From Ciona intestinalis (taxonomy: Eukaryota; Chordata; Ascidiacea; Phlebobranchia; Cionidae), in NCBI RefSeq assembly GCF_000224145.3, contig NC_020177.2, positions 4,138,965-4,202,964 of the forward strand: a stretch of 64,000 nt of DNA, in the 5' to 3' direction. Positions 34,165 through 45,501 of this stretch are shown piece after piece. A model generated the notes under the pieces. The model had not been told where the DNA came from and made no database searches. It saw only the letters and a program-made list of their open reading frames with translations. How positions within the stretch are numbered: the first letter of the stretch is position 1; every line of letters starts with the position of its first letter. Position numbers and translations under genes: made by a program.

Positions 34165-35654
34165 ATGTCGTTTTGTGGAAACAACATCTGCAACGGTAAG
34201 AATAGTAACGCGTATATAAACGACAGCACACTTTTTAATGTGTGTATATAGACACAGGCAGTGTTTGTATATTTCTTTATATTGTGTATTGCCACTGCTT
34301 GAATATATTATTAACGGGAAATACCGGGTATTATATGTGGCGTATATTAATATACATACATGCTTGTTGAATTGCTTAGATGTAAAAGGTTGTCAGTTAC
34401 GCAACTCATGTAATAAATTTCGTTTTTTGTTTTAACCTGATAGCAACTGCAGTTTAACTATTTTCCCATGTTTTTAAATTTGTATATTACTGTATGTTTC
34501 TTTGCAGTAAGTATACAGTAAAAATAAAGTTATTTTTATAATTCGCAGATATTTATGGTGAGGTATCTTACTGCTGTGGATTCTTGAACGACCAATGTTG
34601 TTACAAAAACGAAACCTCAGAGTGGTATTCAATGTGGTGTAAGTTGTTCTGTAGCTGAACTATATTATTTTGATATACTACACGTCTACCTAACATTGTT
34701 TGTTAAATGTCATTTGCAGTCAGAGTATAGGCAGAGTAGGCATGGCTAAAATATGTGTTGTTATACACAAACAAAACTTTCAGTAAAGGATTATCATGTG
34801 AACAATAGTATGCATGAACTGAACTGGTCTACTTAATGAAATAGATCAATATTAATCTGTAGTTATTCGATAGTTATATCATCATATCAGGTACATTTTG
34901 GTGTAGCAACCATGCTTTTTATTCTTTTAAATAAATTTAAACTAATAAATTTATGCTATTATTTTAAATCTACTTTAATTTTAAAGACTGAAAAGACTAA
35001 TAAAGTTATTATTATCCCCAATCTCAGATATTTGGGTTGGGATCGTTTCCTTCCTCATTCTTCTTTCTCTCTGCTTCCGATGTTGGCGACAGCAACAACA
35101 GATCCAGTTGCAGAATACTGTCCTTCGTAACGAAGTTATCGTCACTCAAACAGATAATTATCATCAACCACTTGTCAATGTAAGTTCACCAGCACCAGTG
35201 TCGTAGCTGGTAAACATGGGGTGGCGAGTGGCCTGCCTACTCTTGATTTTTGTAACTTCAATCAATACACATTGGTATATTACAACCATTGAGGTGACAG
35301 TTGAACAAAGGACTAACCACCTTGCATCCCCCGAATTCATAAAAGTTGGCGCCTACAGTGTAGTGCATTATGCTACCTATTAGGGCCAATATTTTTGTAA
35401 AATATTCATCAAACTTAATAAATAAACATTAAGATAACATTGAAAATCTTACTATATAACCGTATATGCTAATTTAGTTAGGAAACTATGGTTTACCTTT
35501 AAATAAATCTTTTCCACAGCCGGCAGCTGAGATAGATGCTCCTCCTTCTTATGATCAAGTGCAAAGATCTCCAGCCAATCAGTATCCTTGCTACAACACT
35601 GTTACCCAATCACAAGTCACAATTGATCCCCTCCCCCCAAGGTATCAACAATAA
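34165..35654 (+). CDS. Small Cys-rich single-pass membrane protein with PPxY motif (WBP1/VOPP1/Shisa-like)
   Basis: Four exons (34165-34195, 34549-34638, 35028-35179, 35520-35654), all in phase, give 135 residues. The N-terminal part is Cys-rich (FCGNNIC, YCCGFLNDQCCYKNET). One membrane helix follows (YIWVGIVSFLILLSLCF), with a basic stop-transfer (RCWRQQQQ), then a cytosolic tail with the late-domain motif PPSY and a second proline patch (PLPPRYQQ). Order and size recall the CYYR1/WBP1/VOPP1/Shisa-like (STMC6) group, whose PPxY motifs recruit NEDD4-type ubiquitin ligases in endosomal sorting. No signal peptide precedes the Cys-rich part, so an earlier exon may be missing or the helix is a reverse signal anchor. 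The ATG directly follows an AAG acceptor-like site. The family call is moderate; the gene structure is strong. Confidence 0.8.
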
Positions 35655-36916
35655 CATTTATATGACAACCAAAGTGTAAAAAAATCTTACCAATGGTAAA
35701 TGAAGTGTCTTTAAAAGTTGAATCCTATTTCCCCCAAGTTTTATTTAGTCCCATGGCATAGACACAAAGATATGTTTTTAATAGTAAAAGAGATTAGTGC
35801 AATTTCAGAATCCTGTTCATAGTCCTTCTGGTATGATTTCCTTGTTCCTAATATTTATAATTTTATTGCTTGCCTTTATAATATTGTTTTTAAATTGACC
35901 TTTTGTGTTGCATTTGTATCTCCAGTTTTTATTCTTATACCGATATTTTATGCATTTATTTTAAATAGGCTAATGATTATGTAATGAAATGTTCATTTCT
36001 GGGTGCATCCACTAACCTATACCAGTCCGATTGTTTAACCCATTTATTTAATTGTGATTACACGATACTAAATGTGAATTATGTATTATTGATGTACATT
36101 TAATGGAGTGGTGTGAGAATGTGAGTTGTACCTACAAGATTTTAACTTAGTTACCATAGACAGGCTGTCAAAATACAATAACACATCACAGTAGTGGGCA
36201 TAAGAAGCATACAGCCCACATAATATAACAGGATACTCCATTTACATGTAGGATGTAGCAATTACAACGACCACATTTAATCAGACCACCCTACAACCGT
36301 CATTGACGTGTTGTTTTTCTTTGCAGCATATAGTTTTGCATAGTGCACAGGGAGTATACTGTTTCAATTAATACTAAAACATTTTTTTTATTTAAAAAAA
36401 ACGTTGCATTTGTTGTTTCCTGACTTTAAGTGTGTACAGGATTTTTCAATTAAAAAGGGAGGAAATTTGTAGAAACTTGTTTTCCTTGCAAAGGTGGCTT
36501 AACTGTATAAACCACACACTATTGTACTGTTCCACCCACAAGATCAATGTGTTACATGATAATGGACCAGAACACAAATGAAATGCATTAGACTTTATTT
36601 ACAAATAGGACAAGGCTTGGATCACTTGTTTATGCAAAGAATGTAGTTGGGCAATTTACAAAATTATTAACAAAACACTTAGCTATATGCAATTCAACAA
36701 TATCTATCAAATGTTGTGGTACCATAGGCGTAACACCAGGGGTGCCTGTGTGGGGTGTCACAGCAACTTTTAAAATAAGGGTGTTATATGTTCCAGCACC
36801 CTGACAGTAACTTTACCCTGCTGCCAGGTGACAGGATACACAACGCATATAGATGATAAATGGAGTTTCACATGAACTTAAAAAAGTTTATCACAAACTC
36901 ATGATCAATTGACTCA
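35655..36916. other. Convergent intergenic: 3' flanks of PPxY gene and TFAM
   Basis: AT-rich, T-run-rich stretch with no ORF of note. It probably holds both 3' UTRs. No repeat family member recognised. Confidence 0.4.
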
Positions 36917-38636
36917 CTAGACATTTTTTGGGATTGTTTCCTCTTCTTCCTGGATGTCCCACTTCCTCATCTTATCCACAGTGGATGACAACATTCGCTC
37001 CAAGGACTCTTTCGAAGCTCTCAATCGCTCCTTCCTCCTTAACTTAGTTTGCTCCACTTTAGGAAGAAGATAAATTTTATCCTCTTCTTTGACACGAGCA
37101 ATAAATTCCTGCATCTCATTGTGATGTCGTACTTTATCCTTATCAGCCATTGCTTGAAAAACCTAAAACAAATTTCTAATCTTGGTTGAAGTTTACACAA
37201 ATTAAAAACAACAAAGCCAATATTACACGATTTATATTAAAGTGTTAAACAATACTATTTTTCATTTTTAATCAACTGAAGCAGGAAGCAGCGCTTCACT
37301 TGCAGAAAATTCAAAACTGGCATTAGCCTATTGTTGCTTATTCCTATATGCATTTGTTTCATAAAATCTCAATTGTAGAAAGGTTATACACCAATAAACA
37401 CCATATACCCAATAACATGACATTACCTCTTTGCTTTCCAAAGACAGAGCATTCCATTCATGAGCACATTTTTGTACAGCGGCTGAAAAGTCACTTTTGT
37501 CTTTTAAAGGGACAGATTTAAGTTTATTGATCATGAAGAACGTGTAAGCACTTCGAGCTCGCTTTGGTTCTCCTAACCTAAGCTTCATCTGGGAAAAATA
37601 GATATAATTTACATTCCCATTTGGTCTAAGACTTCTATAGCTTATCTCTTAAAAAGATTGAGATAAATGGTATCTTTTAGAAAGGGTAAAAATAACTCAA
37701 GGAAATAATTTATAAACATGAAACACCCAAATACCATAAAACATCTAAAAAGCATAATTGGTAACATAATGGAGCTAGATAATGGATAAGCTTACAAATT
37801 CACAGGAAAACTGCTTGGCAACTTTTTAACCCAATGTATAAAAGATACTATAAACCTGTTTTTCTCTTTTTTTCTCTTTTTCCTCTCGTTTGGTCATACG
37901 ATCAATTTTTAAATCATGAATTTCAAGATCTGACAGTTGGTTCAAATACTCTTGATATCTTTCATGGAATGTAGAAAATGAAGCTTTCATCTCATCAACA
38001 TAAGGCTGCATAGATTATTTATATTATTTAAATATATAAGAGATACCGTGCATATTAAATAAAGCCATTAAAGTAAAATAGTAAGACCTGCTTTTCATTT
38101 TCATCCATTTGTTTCCATTCTTCTGCTGCAACCTTCGTCACTTCATAGACACGAAGACCTGGGAAATAAGGTTTAAAATTTAGGTTAAAATGCCTGCACA
38201 AGAAAAAAAAAGTTATACTAATGCTCTTATTTATTGAGACCTAAATGAGTGCTTCAACTCAATGTAAATTATATGTTTAAATTTAACACTGATTTTAAAT
38301 AATAAAATATCAGATTTATAAACCACAAATTCAAACCTGCATATTGAGGTTGTTTTCTTTTCTCCCCAAGGAACAGAAAGAAACTTGTCAATGGTCGCTT
38401 TGGACGATTTTGTATTGAATAGAATGAAACTGGATGGCTGCACACTTTGGAGGTGTATCTGTTTATAAAATACGTACATGCAAATATGCAATGCATTAAA
38501 TATTACCAATAAAACAATTTATGTAAGTAACATAAATACAAGTTACTAAGTCGTAATTGGTAATAAATGTAGGGAAAATAAAACATATTACTTACAAAAG
38601 ACACGCGGGGCGAACAGCAACCGGCAGAATCGACAT
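36917..38636 (-). CDS. TFAM: TFAM, mitochondrial transcription factor A (two HMG boxes)
   Basis: TFAM packages mitochondrial DNA and bends promoter DNA to start transcription. Six exons. Exon 1 (38636-38593) and the start of exon 2 give a basic, Ser-rich presequence (MSILPVAVRPACLLYTSKVC) suited to mitochondrial import. HMG box 1 begins RPKRPLTSFFLFLGEKRK and continues in VYEVTKVAAEEWKQMDENEK and VDEMKASFSTFHERYQEYLN. A charged linker (KIDRMTKREEKEKKREKQ) leads to HMG box 2: KLRLGEPKRARSAYTFFMIN, SAAVQKCAHEWNALSLESKE, RHHNEMQEF. The C-terminal tail is highly charged (RRKERLRASKE ... EEEETIPKNV). The HNEM motif at the end of box 2 is typical of TFAM. The size, about 260-270 aa, matches human (246). 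It is convergent with the PPxY gene. Confidence 0.92.
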
Positions 38637-39686
38637 TTTTAATGGTATGAATCTGTATCGAAAGTATGTAACGTTTTTTAAATTTTGCTGCAGCTGCTAA
38701 AGGGAAATTCCCTCTACTACTTTGAGAATGGTTGCGCCTCTGCTGGACATGTATATAGAACTGGCATAAGTTTCTTTCTATATATATATATGTCTGAGTA
38801 AACCAGAGTCCGTATATAAACATGTTTATATATCCGTTATATACGGAACCTGCAGTAAACTATATCGTGTACTGAAAAGGGGTCACGTTTTTCGTTATTG
38901 CTACCAATGTTAGCATAGGTGTCCATTGGCAAGAAACAACAGTAATTGCTCCAACCCGCTAATACCATATGGGTTGTCTAAATTCTCACCTACCCACAAG
39001 GAAAAATCTTTAAACTATTGACCTACAAAGTTACCTTGTAAGCGGAAAGGAGCTGTATGGAACACAACACCCATACTATTTGAATGTCGTTGCCCTTCCA
39101 AGCAAGGATTAAACAAGGTACATAAATACACTAATCTATCTCAACAAAATTGTAGTCGTACACCACTATAAATCAAACACATCAATTTTAAACACAACGA
39201 AATATATTACACAGAACAAAAATTCTCTAAACACACTGAAGTTCATTCCTTTGATAAGGCTGCCATCTCCCAGGGCATTCTTGTCAGGTTAATTTAGCCA
39301 GAATAACTAGCTCAATTATAGAAACCCAACCTTGTAACAATTATCTAAAACAAAGCAGCGCGAAATAAAAGTTCGCAATATGTCCCATAGTCAAGAAGTT
39401 GACAAATTTGAAACATCAGTGGTCACCAACTAACCAAAAATGCGAAAATTAAAATTTTGAATTAATTCACCAAATACACCAACAAAATTCGGGTACACTG
39501 TACAGGGTGAAATTTACATGGTTGGTTTCCCACAGTTACTGAAATGAGAGGAAAAAATCCAAGGTAACCTTAGCCAGCTGAACGATACAAATTAACAATT
39601 TCATAAACGTGATAAAGTTTGGGAATCCCAACAACTCATGGCGGGATGGAATGCCATGGTAAAGTCAGTTTGTTGCCATGGAAACA
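38637..39686. other. Intergenic TFAM - eIF4E (3' side)
   Basis: This contains the TFAM upstream region (with a TATATATATA run near 38781-38792) and the 3' flank of eIF4E. No exon recognised. Confidence 0.4.
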
Positions 39687-41753
39687 TCATACAGACCAGA
39701 GCGTTTTAACCGTCGATCCAGATTTACTCATTGTATCTTCATGGGCCTAAAATAACAAGTTTTGAAAACATAATATGTTTTACAATATATATTTATTTAA
39801 CTTAATTATATTCTTTACTTTATATGTTTTCCTTTGTATGTAAATCATAATGTAACATGCCTGTTTATATATGTAAAAGTTCTTTGTTGCCGTATTCCAA
39901 AAGATAATTTAAGTTTATTTTATACTATGATTAAAACTAAACCATATATCCATAGCATTTCATATTTAATTTACCTGGAAACCTAGAACTGCTTTCTTCG
40001 GAAGTCCAAGTCTAGTTTTGCAAATTTGTCTGTTGAGGTGAAGAGTTAAAATAGGAAATAGGCAATTTATCGAAGGGTTTTCCAAATTTTAAGCACAGAA
40101 AAACAAAAAATCCCAATAAACTTTCAGGCATGGCAACTTAGAGGGATACGGTGTATAAGAAACATAAAAGACGCACAGGGTGCCTGAATGTTATATTATT
40201 TAAAGTTTACCCACTACAAAAGCAAATAAGTGCTAGGGGAAATGTGCCAAATCTGGCCTTAATTCTGACCCATTTAGAATAGAAATTCATCCAACTTACC
40301 CAATATTCATAATTCCTTCGCGATGTTTATAATCTGAAGTCCAGATTGCTACTTTATCACCTTTATGCCGAACCTGTACAACTCCACCATTCACGTAATC
40401 TGAATCCTCTCCAAATCCCTCCCCAATCAAACACAAAAGCTGCATGGATGAGTGTACACATAAATTAGCTAGCAGCATAATAAAAACATATACACACCAA
40501 ATTGAAGACATCAAACAAAAGAAAACAGCAATTGCAATATCTAGTTTCAAAACTTATTAAAAGATGTTTACCCTTACATTATCATAATCTAACCACTACT
40601 ATATATTCCGAATCAGAAACCTCAAATATTTTCTTATCATTAAAATCAATAAACATCATAGAAAAACAAGAACTAAATATATTTTCATATACACAGAACA
40701 TACATACATTATACATAATACTTTACTTATACTCACAATTTCAAGCCAAACTTTATCAAGTTCATTAACACGTTGTTGTTTGCTCATTTGTAGCATCCAT
40801 TTGCCTCCTTTTTTGTTCGCCTTGTCCTCCCACATCGGTTGAATTCCATCCTTAAAAAGATTATAATCGCAACCGCTCTGAAGTTTGCTTGATAGCTGGA
40901 TGTGGTTGTACAACCTGTGAATATAGCCATCACATTAGGAATTAAAAGATAATGGATCAGTACACACTACACAGGATATGAATACCATTACATTGCATGG
41001 ATAAGTTCTGAACAAAGTAGGCTACCTAAAGGACCAGTTAAAGTTTTTAAATTGGTAATAGCAATTTATGACACTCCAGTTTAACTAATTTTTTAAAAGG
41101 GAATGTCTGTTACTGGTCACTGAAAACATAAAAATGACCTGCACGGTACTTAATATTTATTGGGAATTTAAAGTTTAGATTACTTACGCCCAAAAATCTT
41201 CCACTGTATCAAACTTTGTCACAAGGCGAAGATTGTCTTCCCATTTCTTCTGTCGATCATTTTTGAAAAACCACAAGGCCCATCTGTGCATATTGATTAA
41301 TGTTACAGTGACTTAGACCCGGGCAATATGTGATCTGGACAAATTCTGTGTTTGCATAAACTGACACTTTTTTACAGGGGTATCCCATATACCATAGTAA
41401 AGTTGTCTTGACAACGGTATATGTAATTATATGCCACATGAATCTAAACCACCATATTCATGATTAAAAGTTCTACAAACAAATGTTAAAACTTTTCATA
41501 AATTATTCCTAATCAACGTAAGTTTCACTGAACACAGTTTAAGAAAACACCAGTAATATCCGCTAGTAAACAAAGCTTACTTATTTTGTAGTGGATGCTT
41601 GATGCAATCTTCTGGATCTCCCATGGGTTTCTCTTCTATTACATCTTCTTTCAAGGATACAGTCTTCACTTCTTTTTCCTCCTGGCTCTCCTTGGACTTG
41701 GGACGAGCTCCAGGATCGAGAGAAACTTTCACAGATTTGTCCGACTCGGACAT
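39687..41753 (-). CDS. EIF4E: Eukaryotic translation initiation factor 4E
   Basis: eIF4E binds the mRNA 5' cap and, with eIF4G, recruits the ribosome. Six exons. The variable N-terminus (MSESDKSVKVSLDPGARPKS) is followed by IKHPLQNKWALWFFKNDRQK, KKWEDNLRLVTKFDTVEDFW (first cap-stacking Trp; the FW is the eIF4G/4E-BP-binding Trp), ALYNHIQLSSKLQSGCDYNL, GIQPMWEDKANKKGGKW (second stacking Trp and the Glu that reads the m7G edge), LLCLIGEGFGEDSDYVNG, VRHKGDKVAIWTSD, and CKTRLGLPKKAVLGFQ. The C-terminus AHEDTMSKSGSTVKTLWSV contains the SGST patch around the MNK site. It is a class I 4E. ATG 41753 is used; no upstream ATG is in frame. It diverges from the coiled-coil gene about 780 bp away. Confidence 0.97.
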
Positions 41754-42530
41754 TTCAATATTTTGATTCAAATCCAGGGTGAAGATTGCAGAGAAAAATT
41801 TATATGTTTTTTCTTTGTGTAGACTACAGTTAACAATACAAAAAGTTAAATATTTATGTGATTTTTTTTATCTTATTTGTAAAGTTGTCACTTTCTATAG
41901 AAGTGGTGTATCTGCAAGAAAAATGAGTTTGACTGTAAACTTATTTATTCAGCTTTTTACATTTATGTTAAAGTTGCCCCAAATAAATACAATGTTAAAT
42001 TAACATGACTGTTTGATTTAACAAATAAACGAAAGTTAAACGTTCTACCTTACTTTTACACAATCGCTAACACGTTGTCATAACAGACAAGACACTTCAC
42101 TTTAAAATGTTTTATCCTTCCTTTTTTCTTTTATTTTTATTACCTCATCACTGTAACCCCAATGTTCATAATATAAAATATACCTTTTACACAGTATACA
42201 CATAGCCTAGTAACTAACTTTTAAAGTTAAATACGAATGTGAAATTTGTAGTGGGCGAGATTCAAGTATCACTCGTGCGTAATCAGTCACGTGACCCGGC
42301 AGGCAACTTACGTGTTTTGTGGATAAGTGACGTCATGTTCAAGGGGCGTGACGTAATACGATATAAATTCGCGTATTCTTGAATTGAAAACCCGTTAAAA
42401 CATGTGATTTGACTGTATTGTTAAAAAAATGAGCATGGGTAGATTGTGCTGTCACAGGGGGAATTTGACGTCACATTTGAACGGCATATTACTTGTTGTT
42501 GAGCAAAAAAAAACTTCAATAGTTTGCATT
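41754..42530. promoter_or_regulatory. Divergent promoter region eIF4E / coiled-coil gene
   Basis: These ~780 bp hold both 5' regions. Around 42290-42350 there is a GC-richer patch with CACGTGAC (E-box) and two TGACGT half sites (about 42328 and 42349), the strongest promoter-like cluster here. Confidence 0.5.
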
Positions 42531-45145
42531 ATGGCATCTTTAGGAGTGTGCCCACCTTCTACCAATTGGTGCAGCCCGTTGGCGATTGGGTACAGCGCTG
42601 ACGTAGTACCATGGATGACGTCACATAGTCAGAACTACGCAAACCCTTGCGCTGGATCTAGTCTTTCCAAAATTCACACCTTTACTCGGCAACTACGTGT
42701 GGTGGTTCTTGGCCTCAGAGAAAAACTCGATGAGGTTAACGAAGAAATTAAGTCGCTTTCAAAGGTAAACACATATTAGAAAACTGCTGTATTCCTTTGA
42801 AGAAAATTCAATCTATAGTTTTACACGACTGCCTCAAACTTGACGTTGGGGCTTACAGAAATTTTATTCAAAATGATTAAGTATTGTTATTGGCGTAAGT
42901 AGAAGTTCTTACCAATAGGGAAATCGCGAGCTAAGGCATAAAGTTCGCAGTAACGAAAAATATACGTATCACGGTATCATACGATTTTATATTTTGTTGG
43001 CGCAACCAGAAAATGTAAAAGATTTTACGTGTATTTGACTGCAATAACGAACGTCGTAAACGAAGAAACCACAGCCGCTAGGCCACAGTATAGAAGTGAA
43101 TATGCAAATGAGGCCCTGGTATAGGGCTTCGTAAACCACGTATACGAATATTTATCACATTCGATCAATTGGTCTGTAATAATATTGTCGTGATATCACG
43201 CTGCTGTTAAAAAAAAAAACGGTAAAATGTATAACATAAAGTTTTTTTCCAGATCAAAGAAGGCATGGCGAGAAGTTTGGATCAACTCAACTTTGAGCTT
43301 AGCACGAATAAATCTGAAGTCACAATTAAGCGGCCACGGTTTATTAAGAATCGGTCACGTGATGCCAAAGTAGACCTATGGGAGCGGGGTAGCGACACCG
43401 TGCGGATGAATAGGAGGCAGATACAAGTTGCACTGAGTAATTTGCGCAAACAATACACGAATGTTAAAGAACAACTGCAGGTTTGAGACAGACTGTAAAT
43501 AAAGACATTGATTAATTACTATCCGCACAAATTTCCCGATTCCTAGAGGTATGTGAAATAAGGCACCCGCGTTAAATCGATTGTCGTTGCTCTGCAATGC
43601 GAGGATATTTAATTTTCAAGAATTCAATTGAATGAATGAAATTAAGGAAAAAATGAAACTTACACACAAAGATAGTAGGGTGAGAAGAGGTGGGACACCT
43701 TTTCATGCTATTTACTCGTCCAATTTATTAGTAAACAAAGAACTTTTAAAGAATTATATAATCGTATCCTCACGACTCCACTAGACCATTGGTAACTTTT
43801 AAAAACACTATCAGGATATTTAGACATTGCGTGCTAAAGGTGTCCCGTCTTTTCCCGCCCGACTTTATAAACTTAAAATACACCATAATACTCTTTTTTG
43901 TCCTTTTACTCCAACTTATTTCTAGGAGTTATCCAGAATACGAAACCAAATCCTAGTCACGACTGGCGAACGCACACGAGTTCTCGATTTATTTCCTGAC
44001 GTCATAGCGGCTTCAACACGTCACAAACACGACAAACAATATGAAGAAAGAACCAGAAGTCACGTGAGTAAAACAGAACAAACAAGTTGTCAAATTTAAG
44101 ACAAATGACACGATATACATAAGTGACAAAATAATGGTCGGTGACGTCACTAAAAACATGACGTCATGATACTTTGCAGCAAGTCATGTTTCAGTATGCA
44201 AGCAACAAGCCAGGATTAAACGGTAGCCGCACGAGTGCGCCGTCTAACGGTAGACAAAAGACGCCAAAGATCGGCAGCAAGCTGAAACCAGCAAAGAGCG
44301 AGATGGTGAGAATACCATGGTGGTTGAGCCATATTTAAAACAATTTATTATCTGCAGGACGCAAGTCTGAATTCAAAAATGAGAACAAACACAAGAGCAA
44401 AGTCAGCAGGGCCTATCAAACACAAAGAGCCAACGTAAGGGTGAAATTTAAGTCTTTAAAAAATATGGATATTTTTTAGGAGTATAATACATTAGGTAGG
44501 TGTGCAGTAAGCTAGTGCAAATACAAATTTGAAGTTTTAAAACACCACATTTGAAATTGTTCGAGCAAACACTCTTTTGACTTTCAGTATTTGCGCTGTT
44601 GTGTGGTGTTCTTGATAAAGACAACCTGTATTGGAAGTCAAAACACCGATACACTAATAGAAGACTTAAAAAACAAATGTAATATGCCTGGCAGAAACAG
44701 TTTTTAGTTTAAAAAAGGTCGTAGCTGTTCAGTAACATTTGTAGAATATTCGGTACGTAACAACATGTTTTAATTTTGAATTTGTTTGACAGGAAGCAGG
44801 CCTGGACGGAAAATAGTACCGACAAATGCATGTGTGACTTCGCCACTAGTGGTATGCCGCCTGCCATGACAACTGAGTGTCATCGTGCCATGACATCTGT
44901 TAACGAGGTATGCGGTAGTGGGCACACGCCCATTCTACAGAAGTGTTTGAGGGTTCTATGCAGTTTTATTGCAGGTCCGAAAAACCTCGCGGGCGCTTCG
45001 AAGACGTATCCTGCAGGTGGTAGAAGAGAGCTTTTTGGTTGAGCCGATGGCGGCGCCACCGAGTGAGCCACATCACCATGGTCGATATTACGGGGTGGCG
45101 TGTGGGGGAAGGTCTCCCCACAAGAGGGCAATGTTTATACACTGA
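42531..45145 (+). CDS. Coiled-coil protein, possibly tektin-like (CCDC105/TEKTL1-like)
   Basis: Seven phase-consistent exons (first 42531-42764, last 44975-45145) encode about 363 residues. The N-terminus is polar with a few Cys residues (MASLGVCPPSTNWCSP). Residues about 50-170 form heptad-rich helices (LGLREKLDEVNEEIKSLSKI, NRRQIQVALSNLRKQYTNVK, ELSRIRNQILVTTGERTRVL). A basic, Ser/Lys-rich linker follows (GRQKTPKIGSKLKPAKS). A helical Cys-bearing segment (MTTECHRAMTSVNEVRKTSR, LRRRILQVVEESF) and a His/Gly-rich tail end the protein. The pattern resembles tektin-like axonemal proteins, in particular CCDC105/TEKTL1, but I cannot confirm it. An in-frame ATG at 42429 would add 34 residues; 42531 is chosen because residues downstream look more protein-like. 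It is convergent with ERLIN. Confidence 0.75.
43672..43868 (+). mobile_element. MITE family A, copy 1
   Basis: A ~197-bp non-coding element with terminal inverted repeats TAGTAGGGTGAGAAGAGGTG and its imperfect complement (GTCCCGTCTTTTCCCGCCC). The interior includes TAGTAAACAAAGAA and TATCAGGATATTTAGACATT. It is in an intron of the coiled-coil gene. Its autonomous partner is unknown; flanking TA dinucleotides on other copies hint at a TA-targeting transposase. Confidence 0.85.
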
Positions 45146-45501
45146 GTCGTGACATAGAGATCATATTTTTTTGGTTAAAATTAAAAAGGGATTATGATAT
45201 CTCTACAATGGTTTTGTCGTATTAATTTTGCATAGAATCAAATTGCACCCATTGGAGAGAGTAGGCTATAATAATTAGGTGGCTAAAGGTTCAGGCATCA
45301 ATAAAATTCCACATGTATGTCCGCATGTGTAAAGCCTGCTACAAAATCTGTAAAAATACAACAGACCGAGTGGAGGAGCAGAAAATTACAAAAAAAGCAA
45401 ATTGTTAAAAAAGTTTTTTGCAGCGAGAACACAAATATGATAATCTCATCTGTTATGGATTGTTCAATTATAGGCGGTGGTAATGTGAAGATAACCATGG
45501 T
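45146..45501. other. Convergent intergenic coiled-coil gene / ERLIN
   Basis: Short AT-rich stretch holding both 3' ends. An AATAAA lies at about 45300. No other feature. Confidence 0.4.
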
